64,000 nt of DNA from Baekduia alba (GCF_028416635.1 NZ_CP114013.1:3844001-3908000), one strand, 5' to 3'; positions 43,733 through 52,954 are shown, counted from the first letter of the stretch. Notes: generated by a model not told the origin, from the sequence alone. Numbers and translations: made by a program.

Positions 43733-44743
43733 CTAGACCGTGTCGGCGATGACGACCTTGCCAACGTGGCGCCGCGCCTCGAGGTGGGCGTAGGCCGCTC
43801 GCGCGTCCTCCAGCGCGAACGTGCGGTCGAGCACGGGACGCAGCGCGTGGCGGGCGATCGCCGCGTTCATCGCCTCGAAGTGCGCGCGGCTGCCGACGTA
43901 GTGGCGGCGCAGCGTGACCGGGGCGCTGAGCAGGCGGGCGTCGAGCTGCACGTCGCCCAGCGCGGCGAGCAGCGCGACGTCGCCCTCGGGCCGGCAGCAG
44001 GCCAGCGAGCGCGGGAGCGAGTCCGGGCCGCCGGTCTCCACCACGTGGTCGACGCCCACGCCGCCGGTCTCCGCGAGCACGGCCTGGTCCCACGCCGGGT
44101 GCTCGGACGACGCGATCGCGACGTCGGCGCCGAGCTCGCGCAGCAGCTGCGCCTTCGCGGCGGTCGACGTGACCGCGACGACCCGCGCGCCGGCCAGCTT
44201 GGCGAACTGCAACGCGAACAGCGCGACGCCGCCGGTGCCGATCGTGAGGACCGTGTCGAACGCCGCAACCGTCCGCGGCCCGTTCACCGCCGCCCAGGCG
44301 GTCACGCCCGCGCACGGCAGCGCCGCCGCCTCGGCGTAGGACAGGTGCGCCGGCAGCTTGACGAGCGCCTGCTCGTCGGCGACGACGGCCTCGGCCAGCA
44401 TCCCGTCGCGCGTGCACCCGAACTGCTCGGCGGCGAGCGCGACCGCGAAGCGGCCGTCGCGCCAGCGCGGGAAGTACGTGGCGGCCACGCGATCGCCGAC
44501 CGCGACGCGCGTGACGTCGGCGCCGACGGCGACGACGTCGCCGGCGCCGTCGCTGACCGGGACGACGCCCGCGACCGGCGGCACGAGGTAGCGCTGCTGG
44601 AGGATCAGCAGGTCCCGGTAGTTCAACGAGCGCGCGCGCACGCGGACGACGACGTCGGTCGGTCCGGTCGCCGCGGGCTCCGGTCGCTCACCGAGCACGA
44701 GCCCGTCGAGGCTGCCCAGCTGCTGGAGGGTGAAGGCCTTCAT
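43733..44743 (-). CDS. Zinc-independent MDR family oxidoreductase (quinone oxidoreductase-like)
   Basis: 336 residues. The medium-chain dehydrogenase/reductase pattern is present: VVRVRARSLNYRDLLILQQRY, PVSDGAGDVVAVGADVTRVAVGDRV, VTAWAAVNGPR and the nucleotide site VLTIGTGGVALFALQFAKLAGARVVAVTST. The catalytic-zinc Cys-His set of alcohol dehydrogenases is not seen, which favours an NADPH-dependent quinone or enoyl reductase. It ends 7 bases from the convergent lyase-hydratase gene. Substrate unknown. Confidence 0.85.
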   Translation of the reverse strand: MKAFTLQQLGSLDGLVLGERPEPAATGPTDVVVRVRARSLNYRDLLILQQRYLVPPVAGVVPVSDGAGDVVAVGADVTRVAVGDRVAATYFPRWRDGRFAVALAAEQFGCTRDGMLAEAVVADEQALVKLPAHLSYAEAAALPCAGVTAWAAVNGPRTVAAFDTVLTIGTGGVALFALQFAKLAGARVVAVTSTAAKAQLLRELGADVAIASSEHPAWDQAVLAETGGVGVDHVVETGGPDSLPRSLACCRPEGDVALLAALGDVQLDARLLSAPVTLRRHYVGSRAHFEAMNAAIARHALRPVLDRTFALEDARAAYAHLEARRHVGKVVIADTV

Positions 44744-44800
44744 GGCCCGGATGCTCGCGCCGCGAGCGCCGGGCGGCGATTCCCTGCGCGGTATGCGCCG

Positions 44801-45478
44801 TCAGCTGCGGCGCTCGTCGGTCGCGGCCGGCGCCTGCGCGACGGCGAGGCCGAGCGCGGAGACCTCGGCCGCGGTCGCGCGGTGGCGGTGCAGCTGGTAG
44901 GTCCGCCCGGTGAGCGCCTCGACGAGCGCGTCGACCTCGACCTGCGGCGCGTAGGCCACGAGCGCCGAGCTGCCCTGCGGCACGTCGGCGCGGAGCTCGG
45001 CCAGCAGCGGGGTCTCGCCCTCGGCGGCCGCCAGGTCGTGCTCGTCGACGTAGCGTCCGCCGACGGTCCCGCGGACCACGACGCGCCCATGGCGATGGCA
45101 CTCGGCGAACGCCAGGTCGCGCGTCCAGGCCGCCCCGTCGGCCGGCCCGCGCACGCCGGCATACGCGCGCTCGGCGCCGTTGCACCCGTCGAAGGTGAGG
45201 ACCGCGAGCTCCCAGCCCTCCTGCGGCTCGACGTGCTCGACGCGCCGCGGAGCCGGCGTGCCCGGCGGGTCGTGCGGCGGCGCGGTGGCCAACGCCGCCG
45301 GCCGCCGGCCGCGGGCGCCGAGGACCAGCACGCCGACCAGGACGGCGACGGCCAGGAGCACCACGACGATCCAGAACGCGAAGCCGCCGACGTCCCAGGT
45401 CGACGCCGACTCGCCGGCGTCCTTGCCTCCCGTCCCGCTGGCGCCGTCGGCGGCCAGCAGCAACACGGACAGCAGCAT
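44801..45478 (-). CDS. Membrane protein of unknown function, coupled to DUF1269 gene
   Basis: 225 residues if started at ATG 45478, which follows the upstream stop by 19 bases with AGGGG in front and opens a signal-like hydrophobic stretch (MLLSVLLLAADGASG); an in-frame ATG at 45526 would overlap the upstream gene by 29 bases. A strong membrane segment (FAFWIVVVLLAVAVLVGVLVLGARG) is followed by a Pro-rich linker and a cytoplasmic alpha/beta domain of about 140 residues (WELAVLTFDGCNGAERAYAG). No known family is recognised. Confidence 0.65.
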   Translation of the reverse strand: MLLSVLLLAADGASGTGGKDAGESASTWDVGGFAFWIVVVLLAVAVLVGVLVLGARGRRPAALATAPPHDPPGTPAPRRVEHVEPQEGWELAVLTFDGCNGAERAYAGVRGPADGAAWTRDLAFAECHRHGRVVVRGTVGGRYVDEHDLAAAEGETPLLAELRADVPQGSSALVAYAPQVEVDALVEALTGRTYQLHRHRATAAEVSALGLAVAQAPAATDERRS

Positions 45479-45497
45479 GCCGATCGCCCCTGCCGCG

Positions 45498-45992
45498 CTA
45501 GGCCGGAGCCGGCTCGGCGAGGGCATCGCGCAGATGGCGCTCGGCGTCGGTGCTCAGCGATGTCTGGATCACGTCGCCGCCGAACTGCTTCACGCGGTCG
45601 ATGACCTTGTCGCGCGCATCGGTGCTGCCGAGGACGATCAGCGCCGCGGTGCCCGGCTGCAGCTTCGCGCCGAGGTCCTTCATGAACGTGTCGTCGACGC
45701 CGACGTCGGCCATCTTGCCGCCGAGGGCGCCCGCCGCGGCGCCGACCGCCATGCCGACCACGGGCGCGAGGAAGAGCAGGCCGATGAGCCCGCCCCAGAG
45801 CACGCCGCCGGCGGCGCCGGCCGCCGCGGGGCTCATCGCCTGGCGCAGCTTGATCTTGCCGCCCGGCTCGTGCTCGACCACGACGGCGTCCTCGAGCTGG
45901 ACGAGGCGCTCCTTGGTGGCCTGGACCAGCTCGGAGCGGACGCGCTCGGCCGTTGCAGCATCGGGGTAGGCGATGGCGACGAGGGTGCTCAT
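45498..45992 (-). CDS. DUF1269 family membrane-associated protein
   Basis: 164 residues from ATG 45992. The family pattern is clear: an N-terminal ferredoxin-like part (TLVAIAYPDAATAERVRSEL, VQLEDAVVVEHEPGGKIKLRQ), a Gly/Ala-rich membrane hairpin (GGVLWGGLIGLLFLAP, GMAVGAAAGALGGKM), and a C-terminal part with MKDLGAKLQPGTAALIVLG and FGGDVIQTSLS. Members often occur near stress-response genes, but their biochemical role is not known. It heads a two-gene minus-strand unit. Confidence 0.87.
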   Translation of the reverse strand: MSTLVAIAYPDAATAERVRSELVQATKERLVQLEDAVVVEHEPGGKIKLRQAMSPAAAGAAGGVLWGGLIGLLFLAPVVGMAVGAAAGALGGKMADVGVDDTFMKDLGAKLQPGTAALIVLGSTDARDKVIDRVKQFGGDVIQTSLSTDAERHLRDALAEPAPA

Positions 45993-46101
45993 GGGCTTCG
46001 GGACTCCTGGCTCGTGGGTCGGCCTCGAGTCTCGACCGGCACGCTCGCGGCGACAATGAGGCGTGCCGGTGGACGGCCGGGAGGCACGCACCCCGCCGCG
46101 C

Positions 46102-46782
46102 TCATGCGACCGGGAGGCTCGCGACGAACACCAGCCCGCCGATCAGCAGCACGCTCGCCATCCCGAGCACGAAGCCGCGCAGCGGGCGCCATTCCAGGCG
46201 CAGCGAGATCCCCGCGAAGAACAGCACCGCCGCGAAGAAGACCGTCGACAGGATGTACCGGTCGTCGTTGGTCTTGGCCGCCGTGCCCTCGTCGTAGAGG
46301 GCGTCGGCCTGGGCGTCCAGGCGCTTGGAGATCGCGAGCTCGGGCGGCCGGTACTCCGGCATGGAGAGCGGGCCCGGGACGGCGTTCGGGTTCGTGAACG
46401 GCTTCTGGGCGATCCACGCGCGGAAGGCCGGCACGAACTGCGGCCGGAACCGCCGCTCGTAGATCTTCGCGAGCGGCGCGTCGCCGGCCTCGCGGGCGTC
46501 GAGCCAGCCGTTGAAGTACAGGAGGTCGTCGACGCGCAGCTGGCCGGCCGCCGTGGCCTGCTGCTGGGCCTTGATGCGGATCGTCGACGCGCGCGCGTAG
46601 TGCTGGGACTGCTCGCCCGACCAGCGCGCCGCCTGGTAGCCGCTCCACGCGGTCGCCAGCGTCGTGAGCGAGAGCAGCAGGACCGCGCCGAGCTCGAAGC
46701 GGCGCTCGACGCGCGAGACCGTGCCCGACGGCTCTTCCTTCTCGATCAGCTCGTGCGGGACGTGCACGTGGGCGTGCGCCAT
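46102..46782 (-). CDS. DUF4337-like membrane protein
   Basis: 226 residues. An N-terminal His/Val segment (MAHAHVHVPHELIEKEE) precedes a first membrane helix (LGAVLLLSLTTLATAWSGYQAARW), a soluble helical part with EQSQHYARASTIRIKAQQQ, and two C-terminal membrane helices. This arrangement matches the DUF4337 family of unknown function. The start lies 34 bases after a conserved 21-bp inverted repeat shared by four promoters in this region. Confidence 0.78.
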   Translation of the reverse strand: MAHAHVHVPHELIEKEEPSGTVSRVERRFELGAVLLLSLTTLATAWSGYQAARWSGEQSQHYARASTIRIKAQQQATAAGQLRVDDLLYFNGWLDAREAGDAPLAKIYERRFRPQFVPAFRAWIAQKPFTNPNAVPGPLSMPEYRPPELAISKRLDAQADALYDEGTAAKTNDDRYILSTVFFAAVLFFAGISLRLEWRPLRGFVLGMASVLLIGGLVFVASLPVA

Positions 46783-46816
46783 GACCCCGACCGTCGCACC
46801 GTGGGCGGCCTCGGGA

Positions 46817-46837
46817 CATCACCCGGTTCAGACGATG
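46817..46837. promoter_or_regulatory. 21-bp CGGGTGATG inverted repeat, copy 1
   Basis: Read on the minus strand: CATCGTCTG-AAC-CGGGTGATG. The right half is identical in four copies (46817, 53072, 54022, 56330); the left half keeps CATC at both outer ends and 6 of 9 symmetric positions. It lies between DUF4337 (minus) and the CMD-family gene (plus). Confidence 0.65.
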
Positions 46838-46905
46838 CGACGCGGGGCCGGGGCTGCGAGCGTCCAACGGATTCTGCCCCCGCCCCGCGTCCGCTCGGAG
46901 GACCC

Positions 46906-47244
46906 GTGCAGCGCAGCGAAGACCTGCTCCGGCGCCTCGCCCTCAACGACGAGAACGCTGTGCGCATCGTGCTGCAGGACGCCCCCGGCGCCGGCGCGAA
47001 TCCGAATGGCGGCGGCCTCGACCTCAAGACGCACTCGCTCGTGCGCCTCGGCGCGCTGCTGTCGGTCGACGCGGCCACCGACTCGTGCCGCCTCGCCGTC
47101 GACCTCGCCCGGGCGGCGGGCGCCGACGACGACGAGATCGTCGGCGCGCTGGTGGCCGTCGGGCCGGCGATCGGGTTCGCGCGCCTGGTCGCCGTCGCGC
47201 CGCGGCTGGCGCTCGCGATCGGCTACGACGTCGACGACGGCTGA
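46906..47244 (+). CDS. Carboxymuconolactone decarboxylase-like small protein without redox Cys pair
   Basis: 112 residues from GTG 46906 with GGAGGA about 3-4 bases upstream. The helical CMD/AhpD pattern is seen (LDLKTHSLVRLGALLSVDAATDS, ADDDEIVGALVAVGPAIGFARL). The CxxCxxxH motif of AhpD peroxidase partners is absent; only one Cys (TDSCRL) is present, so peroxidase-type chemistry is unlikely. The 3' end overlaps the convergent PAS gene by 22 bases. It is divergent from the DUF4337 gene across a conserved inverted repeat. Confidence 0.78.
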   Translation: MQRSEDLLRRLALNDENAVRIVLQDAPGAGANPNGGGLDLKTHSLVRLGALLSVDAATDSCRLAVDLARAAGADDDEIVGALVAVGPAIGFARLVAVAPRLALAIGYDVDDG

Positions 47245-48389
47245 CCGGGCTCCACGAGGACGACCGCCTCCTGGAACTGCCCGTCGACCTGCCGGACGAC
47301 GGTGGTCGTGACGGCGACGAGCGCGCCGGCGCAACGGGCGTCGTGGCGGTGGCGCGCGATGTCGCCGCGACGCCCGGACTCCGCCAGCGCGCGCGCCACG
47401 TCCAGGTCGACGGGCGGCAGCACCGCCTCCAGGGCGCGGCCCAGGAGCGCCTCGCGACTCGCGCGCGCCAGCGCGACCAGCGCGTCGTTGACCGCGAGCA
47501 CGCACCCGTCCTCGTCGCAGATCGCCGCCGCCGCCGGCAGCGCGTCGAACGCGGCATGGAACCGGCGCTCGCCTTCGCCCAGCTCGGTCATCGCCGCACG
47601 GCGCGCGGTCGCGTCGCGGCCGACGATGATCCACGCCGGCCGGCCGTCCTCGTCCTCGTAGCGCGACACGGTCTGCTCCCACCAGACCACCGCGCCGTCG
47701 CGGCGCCGCAGCTCCACCTCACCGCGCCAGACCTCTCCGCGATCGAGGACCTCCAGCATCTCGCCGGCGATCTCCTGCGGCACGCGCCCGCTCGGCGCGT
47801 TGACCGACGAGACGTGGCGCCCGGCCAGGTCGCCGGGCGCGTAGCCCAGGGCGTTGGTCCACGCGTCGTTGGTGTACACGAACGTGCCGGTCGCCGCGCA
47901 GATGACCGCGATCCCGTCAGCCGCGTGGCGCAGCAGCTCGGGGTGCAGCGCGGGGTCGGTCGCGTCGGCGGGCGGCGGCGCGCTGCGCAGGACGCAGAGC
48001 GCGCCGACCACATGGCGGCCGCGTCGGACCGGCCGGCCGCTGGCCGTGAAGCGGTCGCGCCCCGCGTCGGCCGTGTCGACCTCCACGTCGATCGACGCGT
48101 CCTCCTCGTCGCGCAGCGCGCGGATGAGCGGGAGCTCGTCGAGCGCGAGCGCGCGGCCAGACCCCGGCGCGAACACGCGGTGGCGCGCGGCCCAGTCCTC
48201 CTGGGTCAGCGGCTGGCGCGGGAGCCCGTGCAGCGCCCGCGCCGCGCGGTTGGAGCGGACGAGCCCGTCGGGCCCGACGATCGTCGCCGGCTCGGCGAGC
48301 TCCTCGAGCGCCTCTTCCAGGAACCCCGGCCCGCCGGCCCCCGCGCCGTCCACTCCCGCGCTCCGCCGTCGCACGCCGAACCCGTTCAC
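47223..48389 (-). CDS. PAS-only sensory protein (three PAS-like domains, no output domain)
   Basis: 388 residues from a GTG overlapping the kinase stop by 4 bases. Three PAS-like units are visible: about 25-110 (LEELAEPATIVGPDGLVRSNRAARAL), 145-265 (LLRHAADGIAVICAATGTFVYTNDAW, with the PAC segment RYEDEDGRPAWIIVGRDATAR) and 275-375 (FHAAFDALPAAAAICDEDGCVLAVNDALV). No kinase, helix-turn-helix, GGDEF or other output domain follows. It is coupled to the histidine kinase upstream and may act as its input partner. Confidence 0.82.
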   Translation of the reverse strand: MNGFGVRRRSAGVDGAGAGGPGFLEEALEELAEPATIVGPDGLVRSNRAARALHGLPRQPLTQEDWAARHRVFAPGSGRALALDELPLIRALRDEEDASIDVEVDTADAGRDRFTASGRPVRRGRHVVGALCVLRSAPPPADATDPALHPELLRHAADGIAVICAATGTFVYTNDAWTNALGYAPGDLAGRHVSSVNAPSGRVPQEIAGEMLEVLDRGEVWRGEVELRRRDGAVVWWEQTVSRYEDEDGRPAWIIVGRDATARRAAMTELGEGERRFHAAFDALPAAAAICDEDGCVLAVNDALVALARASREALLGRALEAVLPPVDLDVARALAESGRRGDIARHRHDARCAGALVAVTTTVVRQVDGQFQEAVVLVEPGQPSSTS

Positions 48390-50224
48390 GCCGACCGCTC
48401 CCGCACCGGCAGCACGCCGGTCACGACCGTGCCGACCTGCGGCGTGGACCGGACGCGCAGCGAGCCGCCCATCGCCGCCACGCGGTCGCGCACGTTGAGC
48501 AGCCCGCTGCCCGCGGGAACGGCCGCCTGGTCGAACCCGCGCCCGTCGTCGCAGACCTCGAACGCGAGCCCGTCGCCCATGGAGAGCACCACCGAGACCT
48601 CGGTCGCCCCGTCGGCGTGCTTGACGGCGTTCTGCATCGCCTCCATGCACGCGAAGTACACGGTGCTCTCGACCTCGCGGTGGAAGCGCCCGACGCCGTC
48701 GGCGCTGACCGAGGTCCACAGCGGCGACCGCCGCGCCGCCGAGCGCAGCGCCTCGGGCAGCCCCTGCTCGGCCAGCAGCGACGGGTAGATCCCGAGCGCC
48801 AGCTCGCGGATGTTGTCGATCGCCTCCTCGACCTCGACGCCGAGCTGCCGGAGCTCGGCGGCCTCGGCCGGCGCCGTGGCATCCAGACGATCGCTCTGCA
48901 CCGACAGCTTGAGCCGCAGCCCGACGAGCCGCTGCTGCGCGCCGTCGTGCAGGTCGCGCTCGATGGCGCGGCGTGACGAGTCCGCGACGGCCACGATGCG
49001 CCCGCGCGACGCCGACAGGTCGTTCAGCGACGCCCGCAGCCGATCGATCAGGAGCAGGTTCTCGAGCACGACGACCGCGAAGGACGCGACCGCGTCGACC
49101 AGCGCCGGGTCCGGGCCCGCGCCGGCGTCGTAGAGCAGGGCGCCGAGCACGCGGTCCTGGGAGCGCAGCACGACCATGCCGACGTCGCCGGCGGCGACGG
49201 GCGCGGCGATCGGCCAACCGGTGTCGTCGGCCCAGTGGTCGTCGTCGCCGGCCACGCGGTAGACGAGCCGGACGGTCGGGTCCTCCAGCGCGTCGGCGAG
49301 CGCCTCCTTCAGCTCGGTCGTCGAGGGGTGCGAGGTCAACCGCGTCCCGAGGCGCCGCAGCGCGGCGGCGACCTGGAAGCGGCGCAGCGCGATCCCGGCG
49401 GCGAAGCCGACCGCGACCAGCGGCAGCGTGGCGACGTACACCCAGCCGACGGCGTCGATCGCCCCTCCGGAGACGTCGGCGCGCCGGGCGAGGAAGTAGA
49501 CGACGAGGGCCATCGTCCGGAACGCGGCCATGGCCAGCGCCGGCCCGAGGGCCAGCGACAGCAGCGGGCCGGCTTCCCGGCTGCGCCGAACCAGGAGGGC
49601 GAGCGCGGCCCCGTAGAGGAGCACGGTGAGCACCTCGCGGACCGGCCGGACGACGGCGTCGAGGCCGTCCCACGAGACGATGTTGAAGGCGTTGTCCGGA
49701 CAGCCGGCGTGGCACGAGCTGTAGGGCGACGGCAGCGGGTAGCCGGTCGCGAACAGCGCCGTCGCGAGGTACCCGGCGACGACGAGCACGACCACGGCCC
49801 CGGCGAGCTGCCGCTCCCGCACGGTGCGCAGCCGCCCCGCCGGGAACGCCAGCAGGAGCAGCACCACCGCCGCGTCCGAGACCCAGGCGAACAGGCGCCC
49901 CAGGCTGTAGAGGACCGCGTCGCCCGACTCGGCCAGCGCCGTCGTGGACCAGAGCAGGCCGGCGAGCACCACGAGGAGCGCGAACCGGTCCGCGGGGCGG
50001 CGCAGGAGCGCGGCGCAGCCCAGCGCGACCGGGATCGCCACGACCGCGCCGTGCAGGAGCGCCGCCGTCGCCACGCGGTCGGGCGCGGCGGCATCGAGCG
50101 TGAACGCCACCGCGGCGGCCGAGGCCGCCACGCCGGCAGCCAGCAGCGTCGCCAGCGCCATGGGCGAGACCGGAGGCCAGGGCCCCCGCACGGACCAGCC
50201 CCTGCTGAGGGACCTGGGGCGCAT
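48386..50224 (-). CDS. NarL-type membrane histidine kinase without adjacent response regulator
   Basis: 612 residues. About eight hydrophobic segments fill residues 20-290, followed by a GAF-like part (residues 305-400), then HisKA_3 with RAIERDLHDGAQQRLVGLRL (phosphoacceptor His) and an HATPase with NAVKHADGA and CDDGRGFD. Such kinases normally phosphorylate NarL/LuxR-type response regulators, but no receiver-domain gene lies next to it; the neighbours are a DUF7144 gene and a MalT-like LuxR regulator that has no receiver. Its stop overlaps the PAS-only gene, indicating coupled synthesis. Confidence 0.9.
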   Translation of the reverse strand: MRPRSLSRGWSVRGPWPPVSPMALATLLAAGVAASAAAVAFTLDAAAPDRVATAALLHGAVVAIPVALGCAALLRRPADRFALLVVLAGLLWSTTALAESGDAVLYSLGRLFAWVSDAAVVLLLLAFPAGRLRTVRERQLAGAVVVLVVAGYLATALFATGYPLPSPYSSCHAGCPDNAFNIVSWDGLDAVVRPVREVLTVLLYGAALALLVRRSREAGPLLSLALGPALAMAAFRTMALVVYFLARRADVSGGAIDAVGWVYVATLPLVAVGFAAGIALRRFQVAAALRRLGTRLTSHPSTTELKEALADALEDPTVRLVYRVAGDDDHWADDTGWPIAAPVAAGDVGMVVLRSQDRVLGALLYDAGAGPDPALVDAVASFAVVVLENLLLIDRLRASLNDLSASRGRIVAVADSSRRAIERDLHDGAQQRLVGLRLKLSVQSDRLDATAPAEAAELRQLGVEVEEAIDNIRELALGIYPSLLAEQGLPEALRSAARRSPLWTSVSADGVGRFHREVESTVYFACMEAMQNAVKHADGATEVSVVLSMGDGLAFEVCDDGRGFDQAAVPAGSGLLNVRDRVAAMGGSLRVRSTPQVGTVVTGVLPVRERSA

Positions 50225-50297
50225 GGGCCGACCATAACGTCATGTGCGCTGCCTGTCCGCCTTCTGACTCCTGTCTCGCTCCGGTTTCAGGACCGTA

Positions 50298-50303
50298 GAT
50301 ATA
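50298..50303 (-). promoter_or_regulatory. Possible -10 box of the histidine-kinase gene
   Basis: TATATC on the minus strand stands in the AT-richest part of the 95-base gap between DUF7144 and the kinase gene and would give a leader of about 65 bases. No convincing -35 box is found at 17 bases, so an activator may be needed. Weak evidence. Confidence 0.3.
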
Positions 50304-50319
50304 GGCCAGATGATGTACC

Positions 50320-50748
50320 TCAGCGCGCCGGCCCAGGCCCGTAGTGGGCGATCAGCGCGTGGATCACGATGATGTCGACGGCGAAGAGCGCCAGCGCCAG
50401 GAGCGGGTAGGCGGGCAGGAACAGCAGCTGCGCGATGGCGTTGAGCCCCGCGGCGATGACGCCGACCCAGCGGCCCCACGAGGTGCCGCCGAAGATCGAG
50501 AACGCGGCGCCGAACTGGAGCGCGCCGATGAGGAGCAGCACCCAGCCCCACGTGCTCAGGCTGCTGATCGCGTACCGCGCGTCGTCGACGTAGAAGTTGG
50601 CGTTGTCGATCGCCGCGATGCCGTAGATGATGTTCAACGCGCCGACGATCGACAGCATGACGCCGGCGAACGTCACCCAGCCCGAGCGGGCTCCTCCATA
50701 CTCGCCGCCCGTGCCGACGTCACCGGCGGGCATGGTGCTCTGACTCAT
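50320..50748 (-). CDS. DUF7144 family four-helix membrane protein
   Basis: 142 residues. After a Gly-rich N-terminus come four membrane helices: WVTFAGVMLSIVGALNIIYG, WGWVLLLIGALQFGAAFSIF, RWVGVIAAGLNAIAQLLFLP and LALALFAVDIIVIHALI. The first helix with GWVTFAGV and the NIIYGIAAI segment are typical of the DUF7144 family of actinobacterial membrane proteins with no known function. GGAGG lies 6 bases before the ATG. It sits 31 bases after the LuxR-type regulator gene on the same strand and is probably cotranscribed. Confidence 0.83.
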   Translation of the reverse strand: MSQSTMPAGDVGTGGEYGGARSGWVTFAGVMLSIVGALNIIYGIAAIDNANFYVDDARYAISSLSTWGWVLLLIGALQFGAAFSIFGGTSWGRWVGVIAAGLNAIAQLLFLPAYPLLALALFAVDIIVIHALIAHYGPGPAR

Positions 50749-50779
50749 GCGGGTCCTCCTGGGTCGTTCAATGGGTCAC

Positions 50780-52954
50780 TCACTGGTCAAGAATTCCTAC
50801 CGCTCGCGCCCGCTCGACGGCCATCGAGCGCGACGAGGCGTCGAGCTTGCGATACACGGCGTGCGCCTGCGTCTTGACGGTGTTGGAGGACACCTGCAGG
50901 CGCTCGGCGATCTCGCGGAAGGACAGGTGGCTCGGCAGGAACCGCAGCACCCGCAGCTCGGCCGTGGTCAGCGAGCCGGGGCCCGCAAGGGCCTGGACGG
51001 CGAACGTGTCGGCCCGCCCCCACGCGTCGTCGATCCACGCGCGCAGCCGCGCCGCGTCGGGGATCCGGGAGGCGCCGCGTGCCGCCTCGGCCGTGAGCGC
51101 CCGCGCGGCCGCGACGTCGCTGAGGCGCAGCTGGGCGCGCGCGAGGGCCAGGCGCCCCTGCGCGTCGTACCAGGGCATGAGCGCGTCGCGCGCGCCGAGG
51201 ATGCTCCGCGCCTCGGTCACGTCGCCGCGCGCCTCCTCCACGCGCCCGCGGTGGGCGCGGGCGAACGCCGACACCGCGCAGACGAACCCGCGCGTCATGG
51301 GCTCGTCGAGCCCGCGCGCGTCGATGCGCGTCCGTGCCCGCTCGGCCAGCACGGCGCCCTCGTCGGCGTCGCCTTCGAGCAGCGCGTGGAGGGCGAGCTG
51401 GGCCAGGCACAGCGCCTCGATCGCCGGCATCACGACCGCGCCGCGGCGGACGCCTTCCTCGAGATCCTCCTGCGCCGCGGCGCGATCGCCGAGCAGGCCG
51501 TGGGCGATGCCGCGCAGCAGGCAGCAGACGGCACGCCAGGGGCTGCCCTCCGGCAGCGCCGCGAGCGCCTCGTCGGCACGGTCGCGCAGCGCCGCGGCGT
51601 CGCCGGGCGCGACGGCCGCGCGCAGCAGCGGTGCGGCGGCGTCCATCGGCGAGCCGCCGCCGCTGGCGACCGGGCCCGCGGCGCGCCGCGCCGCCGCCAC
51701 CCAGCGCTCGACCTGATCGCGGTCGCCGTCGGCCAGCGCGGTGAGCGCGGCGGTCAGCGCCAGCGCGGGGCGGCGGCCGACCTGCGTGTCGCCGATCCGG
51801 GCCAGCCACGCCTGCAGCTCGTGGGCGCGGCCGTCGAACAGCGCGCTGGGGGCGATGCCCCACAGCAGCTCCGCCGCCCGGTCGAAGTCCCCGCCGGCGA
51901 TCGCGTGGTCGATCGCGGTCGCGATCTGGCCGGCCTCCTCGTAGTAGGTCGCGGCGCGGGCGTGCAGCGCGCGCTCGCCCTCGGGGTCGGCGCGGTGCAG
52001 CTCGGCGCGGAGCATGTCGATCACGAGCGGATGCAGGCGGAAGTGCTCCTCGCTGCGATCGGTGGACCGCAGCGGCACGGGCGAGCGCCCGAGGTCGAAG
52101 AGGATGCGTCCAGAGTCGTGGCGCTCCAGCACGGCGTCGCAGACGGGACCGGAGAGCGCGCCGAGCACCGCCGTGTTGGTGAGGAACGCCAGCCGGTCGG
52201 CCGGCAGGTCGGCCAGGATCTCGCCGCGCAGGTAGTCGGCGACCACGCGGTCGTCGCCGCCGAAGCCCGCGACGGCGGCGTCGAGGTCGCCCTGGGCGCC
52301 CAGCGCCACGATCGCGAGCCGCAGGCCGGACGGCCAGCCCTCGGTCCGCGCCATCAGCGTCGCGACGGCGCGGCCGTCGAGCTCGAGGCCGGCAGCCGCG
52401 ATCAGCGCCGCGGCCTCGTTGTGGGTCATCGCCAGGTCGTCGGCGCCCAGCTCGAGCACCGGCCAGGCCGACCGCAGCCGCCCGAACGCCTCCGGCGGAG
52501 CCCCGCGGCCGGAGAGCACGAGCGTGACGCACGCCGGCAGCTCGCGCTCGGCCGCGGCGAGGGCCCGGGCGGCGAAGACGCCGTCGCCCACGTCGGCGTC
52601 GTCGACGACGAGCACCGCGGGCATGGCCGCGGCACGCAGGTCCTCGACGGCCGCCTCGAGCTCCGCGGCGGCGCCGTCCACGGCGTCGGCCGTGCGGCCG
52701 AGGCCGACGACGACCACGGGACGCGCCTCCACGGCCGCCCACGCCTCGAGCAGCGCGGTCTTGCCGTAGCCGGCCGGGGCGCTCAGCACGACCGCGCGCG
52801 TCTCGGCGGTGGCGAGCAGACGCCGCAGCAGCCGCACGCGCGGCTCGACGCGCTTGGGGACCGACGGTGGCGCGGCCCGCAGGAAGCTGATGGCCCGGGA
52901 AGGCTCGACGCCGGCGGGGACCAGCAGGGCGGAAGACGGTCCAGGCACGAGCAC
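50780..52954 (-). CDS. MalT-like large LuxR-family ATP-dependent transcriptional regulator
   Basis: About 724 residues from GTG 52954 (GTG 52948 is the near alternative; neither has a strong ribosome-binding site). A STAND-type NTPase begins with Walker A SAPAGYGKTALLEAW and Walker B AVLVVDDADVGDG, a helical TPR-like central part carries repeated Ala-rich units (YYEEAGQIATAIDHAIAGGDFDRAAELL), and the C-terminus is a LuxR helix-turn-helix (TTAELRVLRFLPSHLSFREIAERLQVSSNTVKTQAHAVYRKL). MalT-type proteins oligomerise on ligand and ATP binding and activate promoters. It is divergent from a small membrane-protein gene across a conserved inverted repeat that it might recognise (inference). Confidence 0.88.
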   Translation of the reverse strand: MLVPGPSSALLVPAGVEPSRAISFLRAAPPSVPKRVEPRVRLLRRLLATAETRAVVLSAPAGYGKTALLEAWAAVEARPVVVVGLGRTADAVDGAAAELEAAVEDLRAAAMPAVLVVDDADVGDGVFAARALAAAERELPACVTLVLSGRGAPPEAFGRLRSAWPVLELGADDLAMTHNEAAALIAAAGLELDGRAVATLMARTEGWPSGLRLAIVALGAQGDLDAAVAGFGGDDRVVADYLRGEILADLPADRLAFLTNTAVLGALSGPVCDAVLERHDSGRILFDLGRSPVPLRSTDRSEEHFRLHPLVIDMLRAELHRADPEGERALHARAATYYEEAGQIATAIDHAIAGGDFDRAAELLWGIAPSALFDGRAHELQAWLARIGDTQVGRRPALALTAALTALADGDRDQVERWVAAARRAAGPVASGGGSPMDAAAPLLRAAVAPGDAAALRDRADEALAALPEGSPWRAVCCLLRGIAHGLLGDRAAAQEDLEEGVRRGAVVMPAIEALCLAQLALHALLEGDADEGAVLAERARTRIDARGLDEPMTRGFVCAVSAFARAHRGRVEEARGDVTEARSILGARDALMPWYDAQGRLALARAQLRLSDVAAARALTAEAARGASRIPDAARLRAWIDDAWGRADTFAVQALAGPGSLTTAELRVLRFLPSHLSFREIAERLQVSSNTVKTQAHAVYRKLDASSRSMAVERARAVGILDQ

